A DNA stretch of 64,000 nucleotides, from NCBI RefSeq assembly GCF_000342005.1, contig NZ_AOHO01000065.1:54539-118538 (forward strand), in the 5' to 3' direction. How positions within the stretch are numbered: position 1 is the stretch's first letter; every line of letters begins with the position of its first letter. This document shows positions 8,701-16,626 of the stretch, in pieces. Under the pieces are notes generated by a model. The model made no database searches. It was given only the letters and a program-made list of their open reading frames with translations, and was not told where the DNA came from. This stretch comes from Amycolatopsis decaplanina DSM 44594 (GTDB lineage Bacteria > Actinomycetota > Actinomycetes > Mycobacteriales > Pseudonocardiaceae). The translations under genes and the position numbers were made by a program.

Positions 8701-9813
8701 TTCGCCCGCGGCCAGCGCCTTCGGCTCGTCCGGATCGAGGATGACGACCGAATAGGTGGGCAAGGGCACCCCGATGGTCACCGGCCGATCCGGTCGCAGC
8801 ACCGACCACGTCGCGGTGACAGTGGCCTCTGTCGGCCCGTAGACATTGAGGAAACGTCTGTCCGCGCGATACCAGCGGCGCACGAGATCTTCGGGGCACG
8901 CTTCACCGGACACGAGGAGGAACCGCAGCAGCGGCAGGTCCTCGTCGAGACTGGCCAGCAGCGTCGGGACGCAGCACAACGCGGTGACCCGGTTCTCCCG
9001 CAGGAATTCGAGGAGGTCGTGGCCGACCAGGGCGGCGCCGCCGGGCTTCGGCACGAGCGTCGCTCCGCACAGCAACGGCACCCAGATCTCCTCGACCGAG
9101 AAGTCGAACGCGATCGTCATGCCCTGGTAGATTCGGTCGGTGCCCTGGATGCCGTAGACGTCGGCGGCGACCCGGACGAAGTTGCAGATCGAAGCGTGGT
9201 CGATCGTCACGCCTTTAGGCCGCCCCGTAGAGCCGGACGTGTAGACGACGTAACAGAGTTCGTCCGCCGGAGTGCCCTTCTCCGCCGCGCTGAGCCGGTC
9301 GCCCGGCAGCGCGGCGATCCGGTCCGAGTCCTCGTCGAGGCAGACCAGATCGACGCTGCCGGGCTCGAACCGGTCGCGCAGGCCGGAGGTCGACACCACG
9401 AGCCGGACACCGGCGTCCTGGACGATGTAGGCCAGGCGGTCATCCGGAAATCCCACGTCCAGGGGCACGTACGCCGCGTTGACCTTGAGCACGGCGAGCA
9501 TCGCGACGTAAGGATGAACCGGCTCATCGAACAACAACCCGATCCGATCGCCGGGCCGCACCCCGCGCGCTCGCAGGTGCCGGGCGAGCCGGTTGGCTTG
9601 CTCGTCCAAGCCGTCGAACGTGAGCTTCGTGCTCCCGGCGTCCACCGCGAGGCGGTCGCCGAGCCCGTCCGCGCGCAACCGGTCACAGAGCCGCTCGTAC
9701 AACTGCTCCAGCCGATCGCCGACGCGCCACCGAACCCGCTGTTCGTGACCGTCGCACGTCAGGACCAGGCCATCGGTGGTGAACTGACCCGACGGCTGTC
9801 CGTACGGGCTCAT
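5749..9813 (-). CDS. Membrane poly-amino-acid synthetase of the epsilon-polylysine synthetase (Pls) type, probable poly-diaminobutyrate synthetase
   Basis: 1354 residues with the single-module NRPS layout of Pls. Residues ~30-535 are an adenylation domain: YTSGSTGRPKG (191-201), NVYGPTEATVTATW, YRTGDLGRI, GRADTQVKIRGYRVE and AGKADRKHLP (K524). A carrier domain follows (FFDDYGADSLLLAKF, phosphopantetheine Ser583). From ~640 on, pairs of membrane helices alternate with three soluble blocks rich in left-handed-helix (hexapeptide-like) repeats, e.g. GDHAFVGEMTVLDIGTALGD and GAGCTLGTGAFVHYG; in Pls these act as tandem condensation-like domains that join monomers without a thioesterase. By hand alignment to GrsA the pocket residues read D-F-E-C-L-S-V-V-T-K; the Glu (E241) suits a side-chain amine. 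Cells would make and extrude a short cationic homopolymer. Neighbours favour diaminobutyrate over lysine as monomer. Confidence 0.88.
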   Translation of the reverse strand: MSPYGQPSGQFTTDGLVLTCDGHEQRVRWRVGDRLEQLYERLCDRLRADGLGDRLAVDAGSTKLTFDGLDEQANRLARHLRARGVRPGDRIGLLFDEPVHPYVAMLAVLKVNAAYVPLDVGFPDDRLAYIVQDAGVRLVVSTSGLRDRFEPGSVDLVCLDEDSDRIAALPGDRLSAAEKGTPADELCYVVYTSGSTGRPKGVTIDHASICNFVRVAADVYGIQGTDRIYQGMTIAFDFSVEEIWVPLLCGATLVPKPGGAALVGHDLLEFLRENRVTALCCVPTLLASLDEDLPLLRFLLVSGEACPEDLVRRWYRADRRFLNVYGPTEATVTATWSVLRPDRPVTIGVPLPTYSVVILDPDEPKALAAGELGEIGIAGIGLAGGYLNRPDLTERAFIPDFLGIGHNPSHRIYRTGDLGRITPEGEIEYHGRADTQVKIRGYRVELTEIESVLLQIPGIAQAVVETHHPEAGTTELVAYYSLRRDKADIDPGELRRRLAELLPGYMVPAYLEQLDHIPLTPAGKADRKHLPAPSGPRRAGNDVDYVAPATETELHLAEALGGVLGIERISATGHFFDDYGADSLLLAKFCAVVRERGDVAPLSARDVYLNPTIRGLAGLAAPAAQVTVARAEEPLRASSVSYALCGVFQLLAFLAYAAGSGWILDTGFTWISAATGFVESYARAVGVGLVVFVVLSVVPILAKWVVVGRWKPGEIPLWSLGYLRFWTVKTLVRFSPLMLFTGTPLYSWYLRALGADIGEGAVILSRNPPVCTDLLSVGAGTVIRKDAYFSCYRARAGRIQTGRVTLGDHAFVGEMTVLDIGTALGDDAQLGHSSSLNAGQSIPDGESWHGSPARLSAVDYRALGTVPRGRLRPIVFCVSSLLLLLLVTLPVMLGGADVLVDRWFTATADFTSWAFYRGRIADSALLYFGALLAGLTVVLTIPRLLGLFLRPDHVYPLYGRHFAIQRLIARLTNLRTYTYLFGDSSYIVYYLRALGYDLSKVQQTGSNFGVEVKHETPFLSTVGTGTIVSDGLSLLNADFSASSFRLRRTSVAPQAFLGNEIAFPPDARIGRNCLLATKVLVPLDGPVRENVGLLGSPAFEIPRTVRRDTGFEHLGTGDALRQGLRAKNRHNTVTILVYLLVHWLHLFGVLLIGTAAGVLHERLGPLAVGGGIVATLVFSVAFLMLAELAVQGFRALRPRFCSIYDPVFWRHERFWKLSPARYLALFDGTPFKPFLLRRLGVRIGRRVFDDGCAIPERSLVTIGDDCVLNLHTVVQGHSLEDGTFKSDYITIGAGCTLGTGAFVHYGVTMAEAAIAEADAFLMKGTAPPARTRWHANPAVELDTAEEITAARRLP

Positions 9814-11123
9814 GCCCTGTCCTCCGCCAAGCCGAAAGAATCGTGCAGCGCTCGGACGGTCGTGTCGACGGCGTCTGCGGGGATGACGGCGGTGAGGCGC
9901 GACTGCGACGTCGTCATCGCCGGCACCGTGACCCGGTGGTCGGCGAGGACCCGCAGCAACTCGGGCAGGAACCCGGGCGGATCTAGGAGCGCGGTGCCGA
10001 CCACGGAAACCGAGCCGAGATCCTCGAAGACCGTGGAGCGGGCGTCCAGTTCCTTCGCGAGTTCGGTGATCGGCAGGCCGGGCGGCTCCGAACCCCGGAC
10101 GGTGAACCGCAGCTCGCCGGGATCGGGCCAGCTCAGGTTGTCCGGTCTCACCCCGCAGCCTGCCAGCATCGCGAGCACGCGCGCGTAATGGTCCGGGCCG
10201 GAGGCCGAAACCTCGACCCGGACCAGCCGCACGTCACGTTCATGCGCGATGCCGATGACGCGGGGAGTGCCTTCCAGCGACGCTTCTCCCGCCGTGACGA
10301 CGGTGGAAGGACCGGGATCCGAAGAATGCGTCACCCGCACCGCCACCCCGTGACGGCGCGCCAGCTCGACGGATCTGGGATGCAGCACACGGGCACCGAG
10401 CCCGGCGAGCTCGACCATGGTGTCGTAGGAGATCTTCCGGACCGGACGGGTGTCCGGGACGATCCGGGGGTCGGCCGTGCGAACGCCGTGGACGTCGGTG
10501 CGGATCTCGCATTCGGAACCGCCGAGCGCGGCCGCGAGCGCCACCGCGGTGGTGTCGGAACCGCCTCTGCCCAGGGTCAGCAGTTCGCCGTCGGCGTCAC
10601 GTCCCTGAAACCCGGCGACCACGACGACCTGCGCGTCACGCAGTCGCGCGACGATCTTGCCGGGATCGACCCGCACGATGGTTCCGGCGCCCGGTTCGCC
10701 GCTCACTTCGATCCCCGCCTGGTCACCGGACAACGAGACGGCCGCGACCCCGCGCTCGGCAAGGGCCATGGCGAGGACCGATGCGGAGACCTGTTCACCT
10801 GTCGCCATCAATTGGTCGAGCTCCCGGGGAACGGGTGGTTCGGCGAACTCCTCGGCCAGGGCGATCAGCCGGTCGGTGGTGTCCCCCATCGCCGACACGA
10901 CCAGGACCACCCGATCTCCCGCTTCGGCGATCGCGGCCACCTCGGCGGCCACCTCGTTCACCATTCCAGGTGTGGCCAGCGACGAGCCGCCGTATTTCCG
11001 TATGACCAGTCCTTCGCTTCGCTTCTTCCGTAAAGGTGACTCAAGGCTGACATCGAGATTCGCGGAAAAATTCACCATTTTCCTTAATAGATCGCCACTT
11101 CGGTCGTGTTTGCATTCGGACAA
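9810..11123 (-). CDS. Aspartate kinase, pathway-dedicated copy
   Basis: 437 residues from the first ATG. The kinase domain starts at IRKYGGSSLATP (K43; the usual motif is KFGGTSV) and carries FQGRDADGELLTLGRGGSDTT split over ~185-205 and TDVHGVRTADPRIV. Two ACT-type regulatory domains follow (IGIAHERDVRLVRVEV and SVSVVGTALLDPPGFLPELL). It phosphorylates aspartate, feeding aspartate semialdehyde to the coupled aminotransferase; the 4-nt ATGA overlap with the synthetase start supports this. A separate copy in a biosynthetic operon is often less feedback-inhibited, but that cannot be judged here. Start is uncertain: ATG 11123 has no clear ribosome binding site, while ATG 11078 or GTG 11075 follow AAGGA closely. 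Confidence 0.92.
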   Translation of the reverse strand: MSECKHDRSGDLLRKMVNFSANLDVSLESPLRKKRSEGLVIRKYGGSSLATPGMVNEVAAEVAAIAEAGDRVVLVVSAMGDTTDRLIALAEEFAEPPVPRELDQLMATGEQVSASVLAMALAERGVAAVSLSGDQAGIEVSGEPGAGTIVRVDPGKIVARLRDAQVVVVAGFQGRDADGELLTLGRGGSDTTAVALAAALGGSECEIRTDVHGVRTADPRIVPDTRPVRKISYDTMVELAGLGARVLHPRSVELARRHGVAVRVTHSSDPGPSTVVTAGEASLEGTPRVIGIAHERDVRLVRVEVSASGPDHYARVLAMLAGCGVRPDNLSWPDPGELRFTVRGSEPPGLPITELAKELDARSTVFEDLGSVSVVGTALLDPPGFLPELLRVLADHRVTVPAMTTSQSRLTAVIPADAVDTTVRALHDSFGLAEDRA

Positions 11124-11545
11124 TCAACCCGCCACAAATACGGGTATTCGCGACGGGGTCCACGGCAAGAGTCCGGAAGTGCCTGCCGGACATGATGCCC
11201 TGGCGCGGGTGACAGGTTTGGAAAGTAGTGCGAGACACTTTGTTCGGGTACCTACATAAGTACTAAAGATCGGCCGGCCGTTTCTCGCAGGTCATAACCC
11301 GGCGACAATGCGCAAGGTTATGGCGGCAAACAGCCGAGTTCGATGGAATTAGGTCAGAAGAATGACGTGTTCGCATTGCCTTCGAAATTCGACAGAGCGG
11401 CCGCGTGGCAAAGCGGAACGAATTCCATCGCTCGTCGGAGGTTACGATATCCTTTTACGCGCCCGACAGCCGGGATGAACCCGTCAAAATGACCATGTCG
11501 GGCTTGGCGGTCGAAACCCAGCATTTCCCTGATTCCTCCTGCTCG
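11124..11545. other. Intergenic region upstream of the poly-amino-acid operon
   Basis: About 420 bp with lower GC than the flanks and no supported gene on either strand. It should hold the promoter of the leftward aspartate kinase operon; I see no clear consensus -35/-10 pair or palindrome to name as an operator. Confidence 0.6.
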
Positions 11546-11606
11546 AAGTACGTGAAGGCCCCCTTCATTGCGTCTAGCGCAATGAAGGGGGCCTTCACGT
11601 ACTTCT
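11546..11606. repeat. Family B palindromic repeat, copy 1
   Basis: Perfect 28-bp arms around TCTAG; core CGCAATGAAGGGGGCCTTC and its inverse. It lies just beyond the stop of the ABC ATPase gene ending at 11628, a likely terminator position. Other copies: 26145, 62342 and a divergent one at 63910. Confidence 0.9.
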
Positions 11607-11627
11607 CGGCCGTTCAGCCTGGGAGCG

Positions 11628-12314
11628 TTAAAGAGGGGCCGGTGAAGGGATGCTCAACCGTCCATCGTGGACTTCGACGATCCGGTCCACCGCGGCGAGA
11701 TGGACGCGGTCGTGCGTGACCAGAACGGTGGCGGTGGCGCGCTGGCGGGTCAGGCGGGTGATCAGGTCGATGACGGCGGCGCCGCGGTCGTGGTCGAGGG
11801 CGCTCGTCGGTTCGTCGATCAGCAGCACGGTGGGTTCGTTCATCAGCGCGCGGGCGATGTTCACCCGCTGCCGTTGACCGCCGGAGAGCTGATGCGGGCG
11901 ACGTCCCGCCTGCGGCGCGAGCCCGACGGCGTCGAGCAGATCCATGGCCACACCACGCGCCTCGGCCGGGGAGCGGCCGTCGATCCGGGCCATGACCTGA
12001 AGCTGTTCGGCGGCGGTGAGGGACGGCAGCAGATTGGGTTGCTGGAAGACGATCCCGATCTTGCGGCGGCGTAGTTCGGTGAGTTCGCCTCGGGTCAGAC
12101 CGGTGGTCGTGGTGCCGTCGATGGTGACGGCCCCGTGATCCGGGGTGATGAGGGTGGCGGCGACGGCGAGCAGGCTCGACTTCCCGGAGCCGGAGGGCCC
12201 GGCGACAGCGGTGAGCGCACCCGGCGGGACCTCCAACGTGACGTCGTCGAGGGCGGTGAGGCGGGAATCGCCGTCAGGATAGGTGAGGGTGACACCGGTC
12301 AGGCTCAGGCTCAT
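11628..12314 (-). CDS. ABC transporter ATPase, MacB/LolD type
   Basis: 228 residues with all ATPase motifs: Walker A GPSGSGKSS, Q-loop FQQPNLLPSL, signature HQLSGGQRQRVNIARAL, Walker B VLLIDEPTSALD and the switch His in LVTHDR. It powers the FtsX-like permease encoded just upstream; the two genes overlap by ATGA. MacB/LolD-type pairs in Gram-positive bacteria usually move antimicrobial peptides or lipid-linked molecules out of the membrane by a mechanical stroke. The divergent two-component system probably controls the pair. Substrate unknown; defence against, or export of, a cationic peptide-like compound is possible given the adjacent poly-amino-acid operon, but this is only proximity. Confidence 0.93.
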   Translation of the reverse strand: MSLSLTGVTLTYPDGDSRLTALDDVTLEVPPGALTAVAGPSGSGKSSLLAVAATLITPDHGAVTIDGTTTTGLTRGELTELRRRKIGIVFQQPNLLPSLTAAEQLQVMARIDGRSPAEARGVAMDLLDAVGLAPQAGRRPHQLSGGQRQRVNIARALMNEPTVLLIDEPTSALDHDRGAAVIDLITRLTRQRATATVLVTHDRVHLAAVDRIVEVHDGRLSIPSPAPL

Positions 12315-13393
12315 CGGGCACTCCCCAGTGCGGTCAGCGGGTCGACGGAAGTGATGCGGCGGACGGAAAGCGCGGCACCCAGCGCGCCGAGCAGGATCAT
12401 CACGGCGGCCGGGACGAGCACGGTGGCCGGAGTCAGCAGGAAGGGCACGGCGGAGCCGGCGACGACGGTGCCGAGGCCGACGGCCAATCCGGTCCCGACG
12501 GCGGTGCCGCCGACGAGAAGGACGACAGCCTGGCCGAGCGCATCCTTCAGCAGGAAGGCCGTGCTCGCCCCCAACGCCTTGAGGACGGCGATGTCGCCGC
12601 TGCGCTGGATGGTCCAGACGGTGAAGAAGGCGCCGATCACGAGGGCGGAGATGGCGAACAGGAAGCCGCGCATCAATTGCAGCGAACCGTTTTCGGAGGT
12701 GTAGGAGCCGATCGCGGACAACGAGTCGCTCTTCGACACCGTCTTCGTGCCGGCGGCGAGATCGGTGGCCGCGAGATCGGCATCGGCCGTGGTGGCCAGC
12801 GCGAGCACCGTCGCGCTCGTCTCGCCGCCCGTGGGCGGCGCGGTCTTCGCCCAGACGTCGAGGCCGGCCCACACCACCGGGGTGTGGCTGAACCAGGCGT
12901 CCCCCGAGACGGCGGCGACCGTCAGCGGGCGCCCGGCGACGGCGATGGTGTCCCCGCTCCGGACGCCGAGGTCTTCGGCGGCGGGCGCCGACAGCACCAC
13001 CGAATCGCCGGTGATCTTCTCGCTGTCCGGGGCGAGCGCCGAACCGGCCTGGACACCGAACACGGAGATCCCGGTGCTGCGGTTCGCCGCCGTGGCCTTG
13101 GTGGTGGCGATGCCCAGCGGCTCGGCACCGGTGACACCCGGGGTCTCGGACCACTGTCGCCGCTGTGTCTCGGTGACCGCGGAGTTGGCGTACGAGAGGC
13201 TCTGCCCGTCACCAGGAGCGGCGAAGACGATCTTGTCCGCGGGCAGGCCGGTGATCGCGGAAATGTTCTGCTCGCCCAGCCCCGCGGTGAGCCCGGACAA
13301 CAGGCCGACCAGCAGCGTGATCAGCACGACGACGGCCCCCATCAGGGCGAACCGCCCTTTGGCGAATCTCAGGTCTCTCCAGGCGACGAACAC
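12311..13393 (-). CDS. FtsX-like ABC transporter permease
   Basis: 360 residues in MacB order: one N-terminal membrane helix (FALMGAVVVLITLLVGLLSG), a large extracellular domain of ~200 residues (including VSGDAWFSHTPVVWAGLDVW), then three helices near the C-terminus (FLFAISALVIGAFFTVWTI; AVVLLVGGTAVGTGLAVGL; ATVLVPAAVMILLGALGAAL). This is the 1+3 topology of mechanotransmission permeases. ATG start at 13393; the stop overlaps the ATPase start. Directly divergent from the sensor kinase gene, 170 bp away. Confidence 0.92.
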   Translation of the reverse strand: MFVAWRDLRFAKGRFALMGAVVVLITLLVGLLSGLTAGLGEQNISAITGLPADKIVFAAPGDGQSLSYANSAVTETQRRQWSETPGVTGAEPLGIATTKATAANRSTGISVFGVQAGSALAPDSEKITGDSVVLSAPAAEDLGVRSGDTIAVAGRPLTVAAVSGDAWFSHTPVVWAGLDVWAKTAPPTGGETSATVLALATTADADLAATDLAAGTKTVSKSDSLSAIGSYTSENGSLQLMRGFLFAISALVIGAFFTVWTIQRSGDIAVLKALGASTAFLLKDALGQAVVLLVGGTAVGTGLAVGLGTVVAGSAVPFLLTPATVLVPAAVMILLGALGAALSVRRITSVDPLTALGSAR

Positions 13394-13563
13394 GGCTCGG
13401 TCTGTCCTCTCCGGCGGGTGGGCTGGTTACCACCCCACGATCGCCGCCGGTGACCGCGACGACATCTGGCCGGAGATGGCACTTCGCCCGCCGGAAGACG
13501 GCACGCCGTCTCTACCTTTGGATAGAGGCGCCCGCCGATCCCGCTCCGTAATCTGGACGCACT

Positions 13564-14739
13564 GTGACCACCGCGCCCGCTTTGACCCCGACCAGCCGGG
13601 TGCTGACCTGGTGTCTGCACCTGCTGCTCATCGCCCTGCTCGCACTGGCCGCCGCGCGGGCGGTGACCGACGGCTCACCCGACGCGGGAGCGGTCGTCGC
13701 GGCGGCGCTGACGTGCGTTGTGGTGTACGCGGCCGGCCCGCTCCTGCCCCGCGTCAGGACGTCTCGGCGGGCCGCCATGTGGTGGCTGATCGCCGTAGGC
13801 CTTGTGTGGCTGGTCCTGCTGGTGCTGACCGCCGACGGTGTCTGGGTCGCCTTCCCGCTGTACTTCCTGCAGCTGCATCTGCTGCCGCGCCGCCAAGGCC
13901 TGTTCGCGGTGATCGCGACCGCGCTGGCGGCGATCACCGCGTTCGCGGCCCACCAGGGTTCCTTCGTCCCGGCCGCGGCGATCGGCCCGGCACTCGGCGC
14001 AGCGGTCGCGGTCGCGGTCGTATGGGGTTACCAGGCGTTGTACCGCGAAAGCGAACGACGCCGAAATCTGATCGAGGAGCTCACCGCCACCCGCGCCGAC
14101 CTCGCCGAAGCCCAGCACGCGGCGGGGGTGCTCGCCGAGCGGGAGCGGCTGGCCCACGAGATCCACGACACCCTCGCCCAGGGACTGTCGAGCATTCAAC
14201 TCTTGTTGCGTGCCGCGGAAAGAACGCTGCCCGACACCGCCGGGAACGCCGCCCGCTACGTCGAACAGGCTCGTCAAGCGGCCGCGGACAACCTCGCCGA
14301 AGCCCGCCGGTTCGTCGTCGCCCTCTCACCTCCCGCGCTCGACGACACCACGCTGGCCGACGCGCTGCAACGGTTGTGCGCCACCACCAGCGCCCGGCAC
14401 CGGATCACCGCGCGCTTCCACCTCACCGGCGTTCCGGTTCCGCTGCCGACAGCGCACGAGGTCGCGTTGCTGCGCATCGGTCAGGCAGCCCTCGCGAACA
14501 CCGTCCGGCACGCCGACGCTTCCACCGCCGAGGTCACCTTGAGCTACCTCGGCGAGCACGTCACCCTCGATGTCGCCGACAACGGCATCGGCTTCGATCC
14601 CGAACACAGCGGCTTCGGACTGACCGCGATGCGTACCCGGGCGGAAGCCCTGGGCGGCACCCTCACCGTCGAATCCTCCCCCGGGCAGGGCACCAGCTTG
14701 TCCGTGCGGCTGCCCGTCGAACCCAAGGAACGCCCGTGA
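13564..14739 (+). CDS. Sensor histidine kinase (NarL/DesK type)
   Basis: 391 residues, GTG start. About five or six membrane helices occupy residues 15-165 (e.g. LLLIALLALAAARAV, VGLVWLVLLVLTADGVW, AAAIGPALGAAVAVAVVWGY) with hardly any loop, so the signal is probably sensed in or at the membrane. A HisKA_3 phosphoacceptor follows, ERLAHEIHDTLAQGLSSIQ, then a HATPase domain with VADNGIGFD and GFGLTAMRTRAEALGG. It should phosphorylate the response regulator whose GTG start overlaps its stop (GTGA). Placement opposite a MacB-like exporter matches cell-envelope-stress modules of Gram-positive bacteria. Confidence 0.93.
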   Translation: MTTAPALTPTSRVLTWCLHLLLIALLALAAARAVTDGSPDAGAVVAAALTCVVVYAAGPLLPRVRTSRRAAMWWLIAVGLVWLVLLVLTADGVWVAFPLYFLQLHLLPRRQGLFAVIATALAAITAFAAHQGSFVPAAAIGPALGAAVAVAVVWGYQALYRESERRRNLIEELTATRADLAEAQHAAGVLAERERLAHEIHDTLAQGLSSIQLLLRAAERTLPDTAGNAARYVEQARQAAADNLAEARRFVVALSPPALDDTTLADALQRLCATTSARHRITARFHLTGVPVPLPTAHEVALLRIGQAALANTVRHADASTAEVTLSYLGEHVTLDVADNGIGFDPEHSGFGLTAMRTRAEALGGTLTVESSPGQGTSLSVRLPVEPKERP

Positions 14740-15371
14740 CCGAACCCCCGATCCGGCTCCTCCTGGCCGACGACCACCCGATCGTCCGGGCGGGACTCCG
14801 CGCCGTGCTGGAAACCGAACCCGGTCTCGTCGTCTCGGCCGAAGCCGCGACCGCGGAGGAAGCGGTCGCCCGCGCCGCGGAAGGCGACATCGACGTTGTG
14901 CTGATGGACCTGCGCTTCGGCTCCGGCATGACCGGGGCCGAAGCCACCGCGGTGATCACCGCGCGGCCGGACGCTCCCCGCGTCCTGATCGTCACCACCT
15001 ACGACACCGACGCCGACACGCTGCCCGCCATCGAAGCGGGCGCCACCGGCTATCTCCTCAAGGACGCTCCTCCCGAGGATCTGGTGGCCGCCGTGCGCAC
15101 CGCCGCCGCCGGGCGCACCACACTCGCCCCGACCGTCGCCGACCGGCTCATGAACCGGATGCGGATGCCCTCCACCGCACTGACCTTGCGCGAGATCGAA
15201 GTCCTGGTCCTGGTCGCCGACGGCCTGTCCAACCGGGCCATCGCGGACCGGCTCCATCTGACCGAGGGCACCGTGAAATCCCACCTGGCCCGCAGTTACA
15301 CCAAACTCGGCGTCGACTCACGTACCGCCGCCGTCGCCACCGCGACCGATCTCGGCCTCATCCGCCGCTGA
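14736..15371 (+). CDS. NarL/LuxR-type response regulator
   Basis: 211 residues. Receiver domain with acidic pocket LLLADDHPIVRAG, phospho-acceptor Asp in IDVVLMDLRFG, conserved Thr in VLIVTTYD and Lys in GYLLKDAP. C-terminal LuxR helix-turn-helix (LTLREIEVLVLVADG; NRAIADRLHLTEGTVKSHL). GTG start inside the kinase stop codon. Ends at TGA just before a family A palindrome. Likely target: the divergent ABC exporter promoter at 13394-13563. Confidence 0.94.
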   Translation: MTEPPIRLLLADDHPIVRAGLRAVLETEPGLVVSAEAATAEEAVARAAEGDIDVVLMDLRFGSGMTGAEATAVITARPDAPRVLIVTTYDTDADTLPAIEAGATGYLLKDAPPEDLVAAVRTAAAGRTTLAPTVADRLMNRMRMPSTALTLREIEVLVLVADGLSNRAIADRLHLTEGTVKSHLARSYTKLGVDSRTAAVATATDLGLIRR

Positions 15372-15376
15372 AACAC

Positions 15377-15422
15377 CTCGTGAGTGGTAAGGACGGTTAG
15401 AACCGTCCTTACCACTCACGAG
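15377..15422. repeat. Family A palindromic repeat, copy 2
   Basis: 46 bp, perfect 22-bp arms around AG, same core as copy 1. It fills the 55-bp gap between two convergent stop codons (response regulator and aztD), as a shared terminator would. Confidence 0.9.
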
Positions 15423-15426
15423 TGGA

Positions 15427-16599
15427 TCATCCTCCGAGCACGCCGCTGACCTCGTTCGGCGTTCCCGGAATCGTCCCGGTCGCGGTCTTCGTACCGGAGG
15501 CGAGGTCGACCGAGTGGATCTCCTTTTTGCCGGGATCGGTGACGTAGGCGGTTCCGCCCCGGACGAAGATCGCCGGACGCGGCTGCTGCCACTCGATCGG
15601 TTCCTGCCAGGAACCGATCACCGCGATCTTCCGCGTCACCGCACCGGTCACCGGGTCGATCACATGGATCTGCCCGTCGGTACCCAGCACCAGGGCCTCG
15701 CCCTGGGGGCCGCGGGCCAGCGACCGGAAGGTGTAGCTGGTCCCGATGTCGACGTGCTTGAGCGTGGCCTTCTCGGTGTCGATCAGGGAGACCCGGCTCG
15801 GGCGTTCGAGCTCGGCCGCCTCGTCGACCTTGTAGTCACCCAAGGTGATCGGGGATACGTCCGAGCCAGCCTGGTTGCCGATGCGTCCGTAGGGGTCCGG
15901 GCTGGTCACCTTGGTGATGACGCCGTTTCGGTAGATCAGCGCACCGGTTTGGCAACCGACCACGATCGCCTCCCCGCGAGCGGCGGCTTCACCGTGCACG
16001 CCAGGGCACTGCTCGTTGCGCGCGATCTCCTTTTTGTCCCTGTCCAGCACCACGATCCCGGACCGCTTGTCCTTGTTCCCGACGGTGGTGACCAGTTCGC
16101 CGTTTTCGAGTTCGACGGCCACACCGTGATGCGCTTCGGGCGTCTTGTGTTTCGGTGCGGGTAACGCCGCGGTGCCGATCGTCTTCGGGTCGAAGACGGT
16201 CACTTCGCCGGTCCCGTCGGCGAACAGCGCCGTCTTGCCGGCGTGCCGGACGACGTGACCCGGCTTGGCCGCCTTCAGCTCGTTGTCCGTGAGCACGGCA
16301 CCGACGGCGTCGAGAACCCGGAACCCGGTGGAGGTCGAGACCAGGAGGTGCCGGTCGTTCCCGGCGGGGTTGAGCCGGTTGAAGCCTTCCAGCGGAAGGT
16401 TCTTGGCCACCTTCAGGGTCTTCCCGTCGAGCAGGACGATTCCCCCGTCATAGGTGACGGCCACCGGATTCGCGACGACCGGTGCCGGAGCCGCGTCCTT
16501 TCCGGCATTCGCAGCCGGCTGTTCGGTCCCGCACGCGGCGAGCGCGAGCGTGCTCGCCGTCGTCGCCATCAGCGCGAGGTATCGGGTTTTCCGTGCCAT
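15427..16599 (-). CDS. aztD: Zinc metallochaperone AztD, lipoprotein
   Basis: 390 residues. A lipoprotein signal peptide ends in the lipobox LALAACG, so the protein is tethered outside the membrane. The rest is a beta-propeller of repeated short blades (PVAVTYDGGIVLLDGKTLKV, GNDRHLLVSTSTGFRVLD, AVELENGELVTTVGNKDKRS) with His-containing motifs HVVRHAG and KTPEAHHGVAVELE of the kind that bind zinc in AztD. AztD hands zinc to the binding protein AztC, encoded next upstream. Last gene of the leftward operon aztB - AztD-like - aztC - aztD. A second AztD-like gene in the same operon is unusual. Confidence 0.85.
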   Translation of the reverse strand: MARKTRYLALMATTASTLALAACGTEQPAANAGKDAAPAPVVANPVAVTYDGGIVLLDGKTLKVAKNLPLEGFNRLNPAGNDRHLLVSTSTGFRVLDAVGAVLTDNELKAAKPGHVVRHAGKTALFADGTGEVTVFDPKTIGTAALPAPKHKTPEAHHGVAVELENGELVTTVGNKDKRSGIVVLDRDKKEIARNEQCPGVHGEAAARGEAIVVGCQTGALIYRNGVITKVTSPDPYGRIGNQAGSDVSPITLGDYKVDEAAELERPSRVSLIDTEKATLKHVDIGTSYTFRSLARGPQGEALVLGTDGQIHVIDPVTGAVTRKIAVIGSWQEPIEWQQPRPAIFVRGGTAYVTDPGKKEIHSVDLASGTKTATGTIPGTPNEVSGVLGG

Positions 16600-16626
16600 T
16601 TCAGTTGTGCCTTTCGTCTGTTCCGA

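Noticed and set aside
4379..11123. Ectoine biosynthesis as the reason for the EctB-like aminotransferase and aspartate kinase
   Set aside because: Ectoine clusters have ectA and ectC with the aminotransferase; here the partner is a Pls-type synthetase with overlapping starts and stops.
4379..11123. Epsilon-polylysine operon
   Set aside because: The synthetase fits, but a dedicated aminotransferase making a diamino acid is needless for lysine, and no lysine-pathway gene beyond aspartate kinase is present. Kept as the alternative until the adenylation domain is tested.
11405..11719. 104-codon plus-strand frame through the family B repeat
   Set aside because: It crosses the palindrome and the end of the ABC ATPase gene; no ribosome binding site and no coding bias.
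12747..15371. One long frame joining the divergent promoter region, kinase and response regulator
   Set aside because: Only its last 211 codons are the response regulator; the rest is a shadow of the kinase and of the antisense permease gene.
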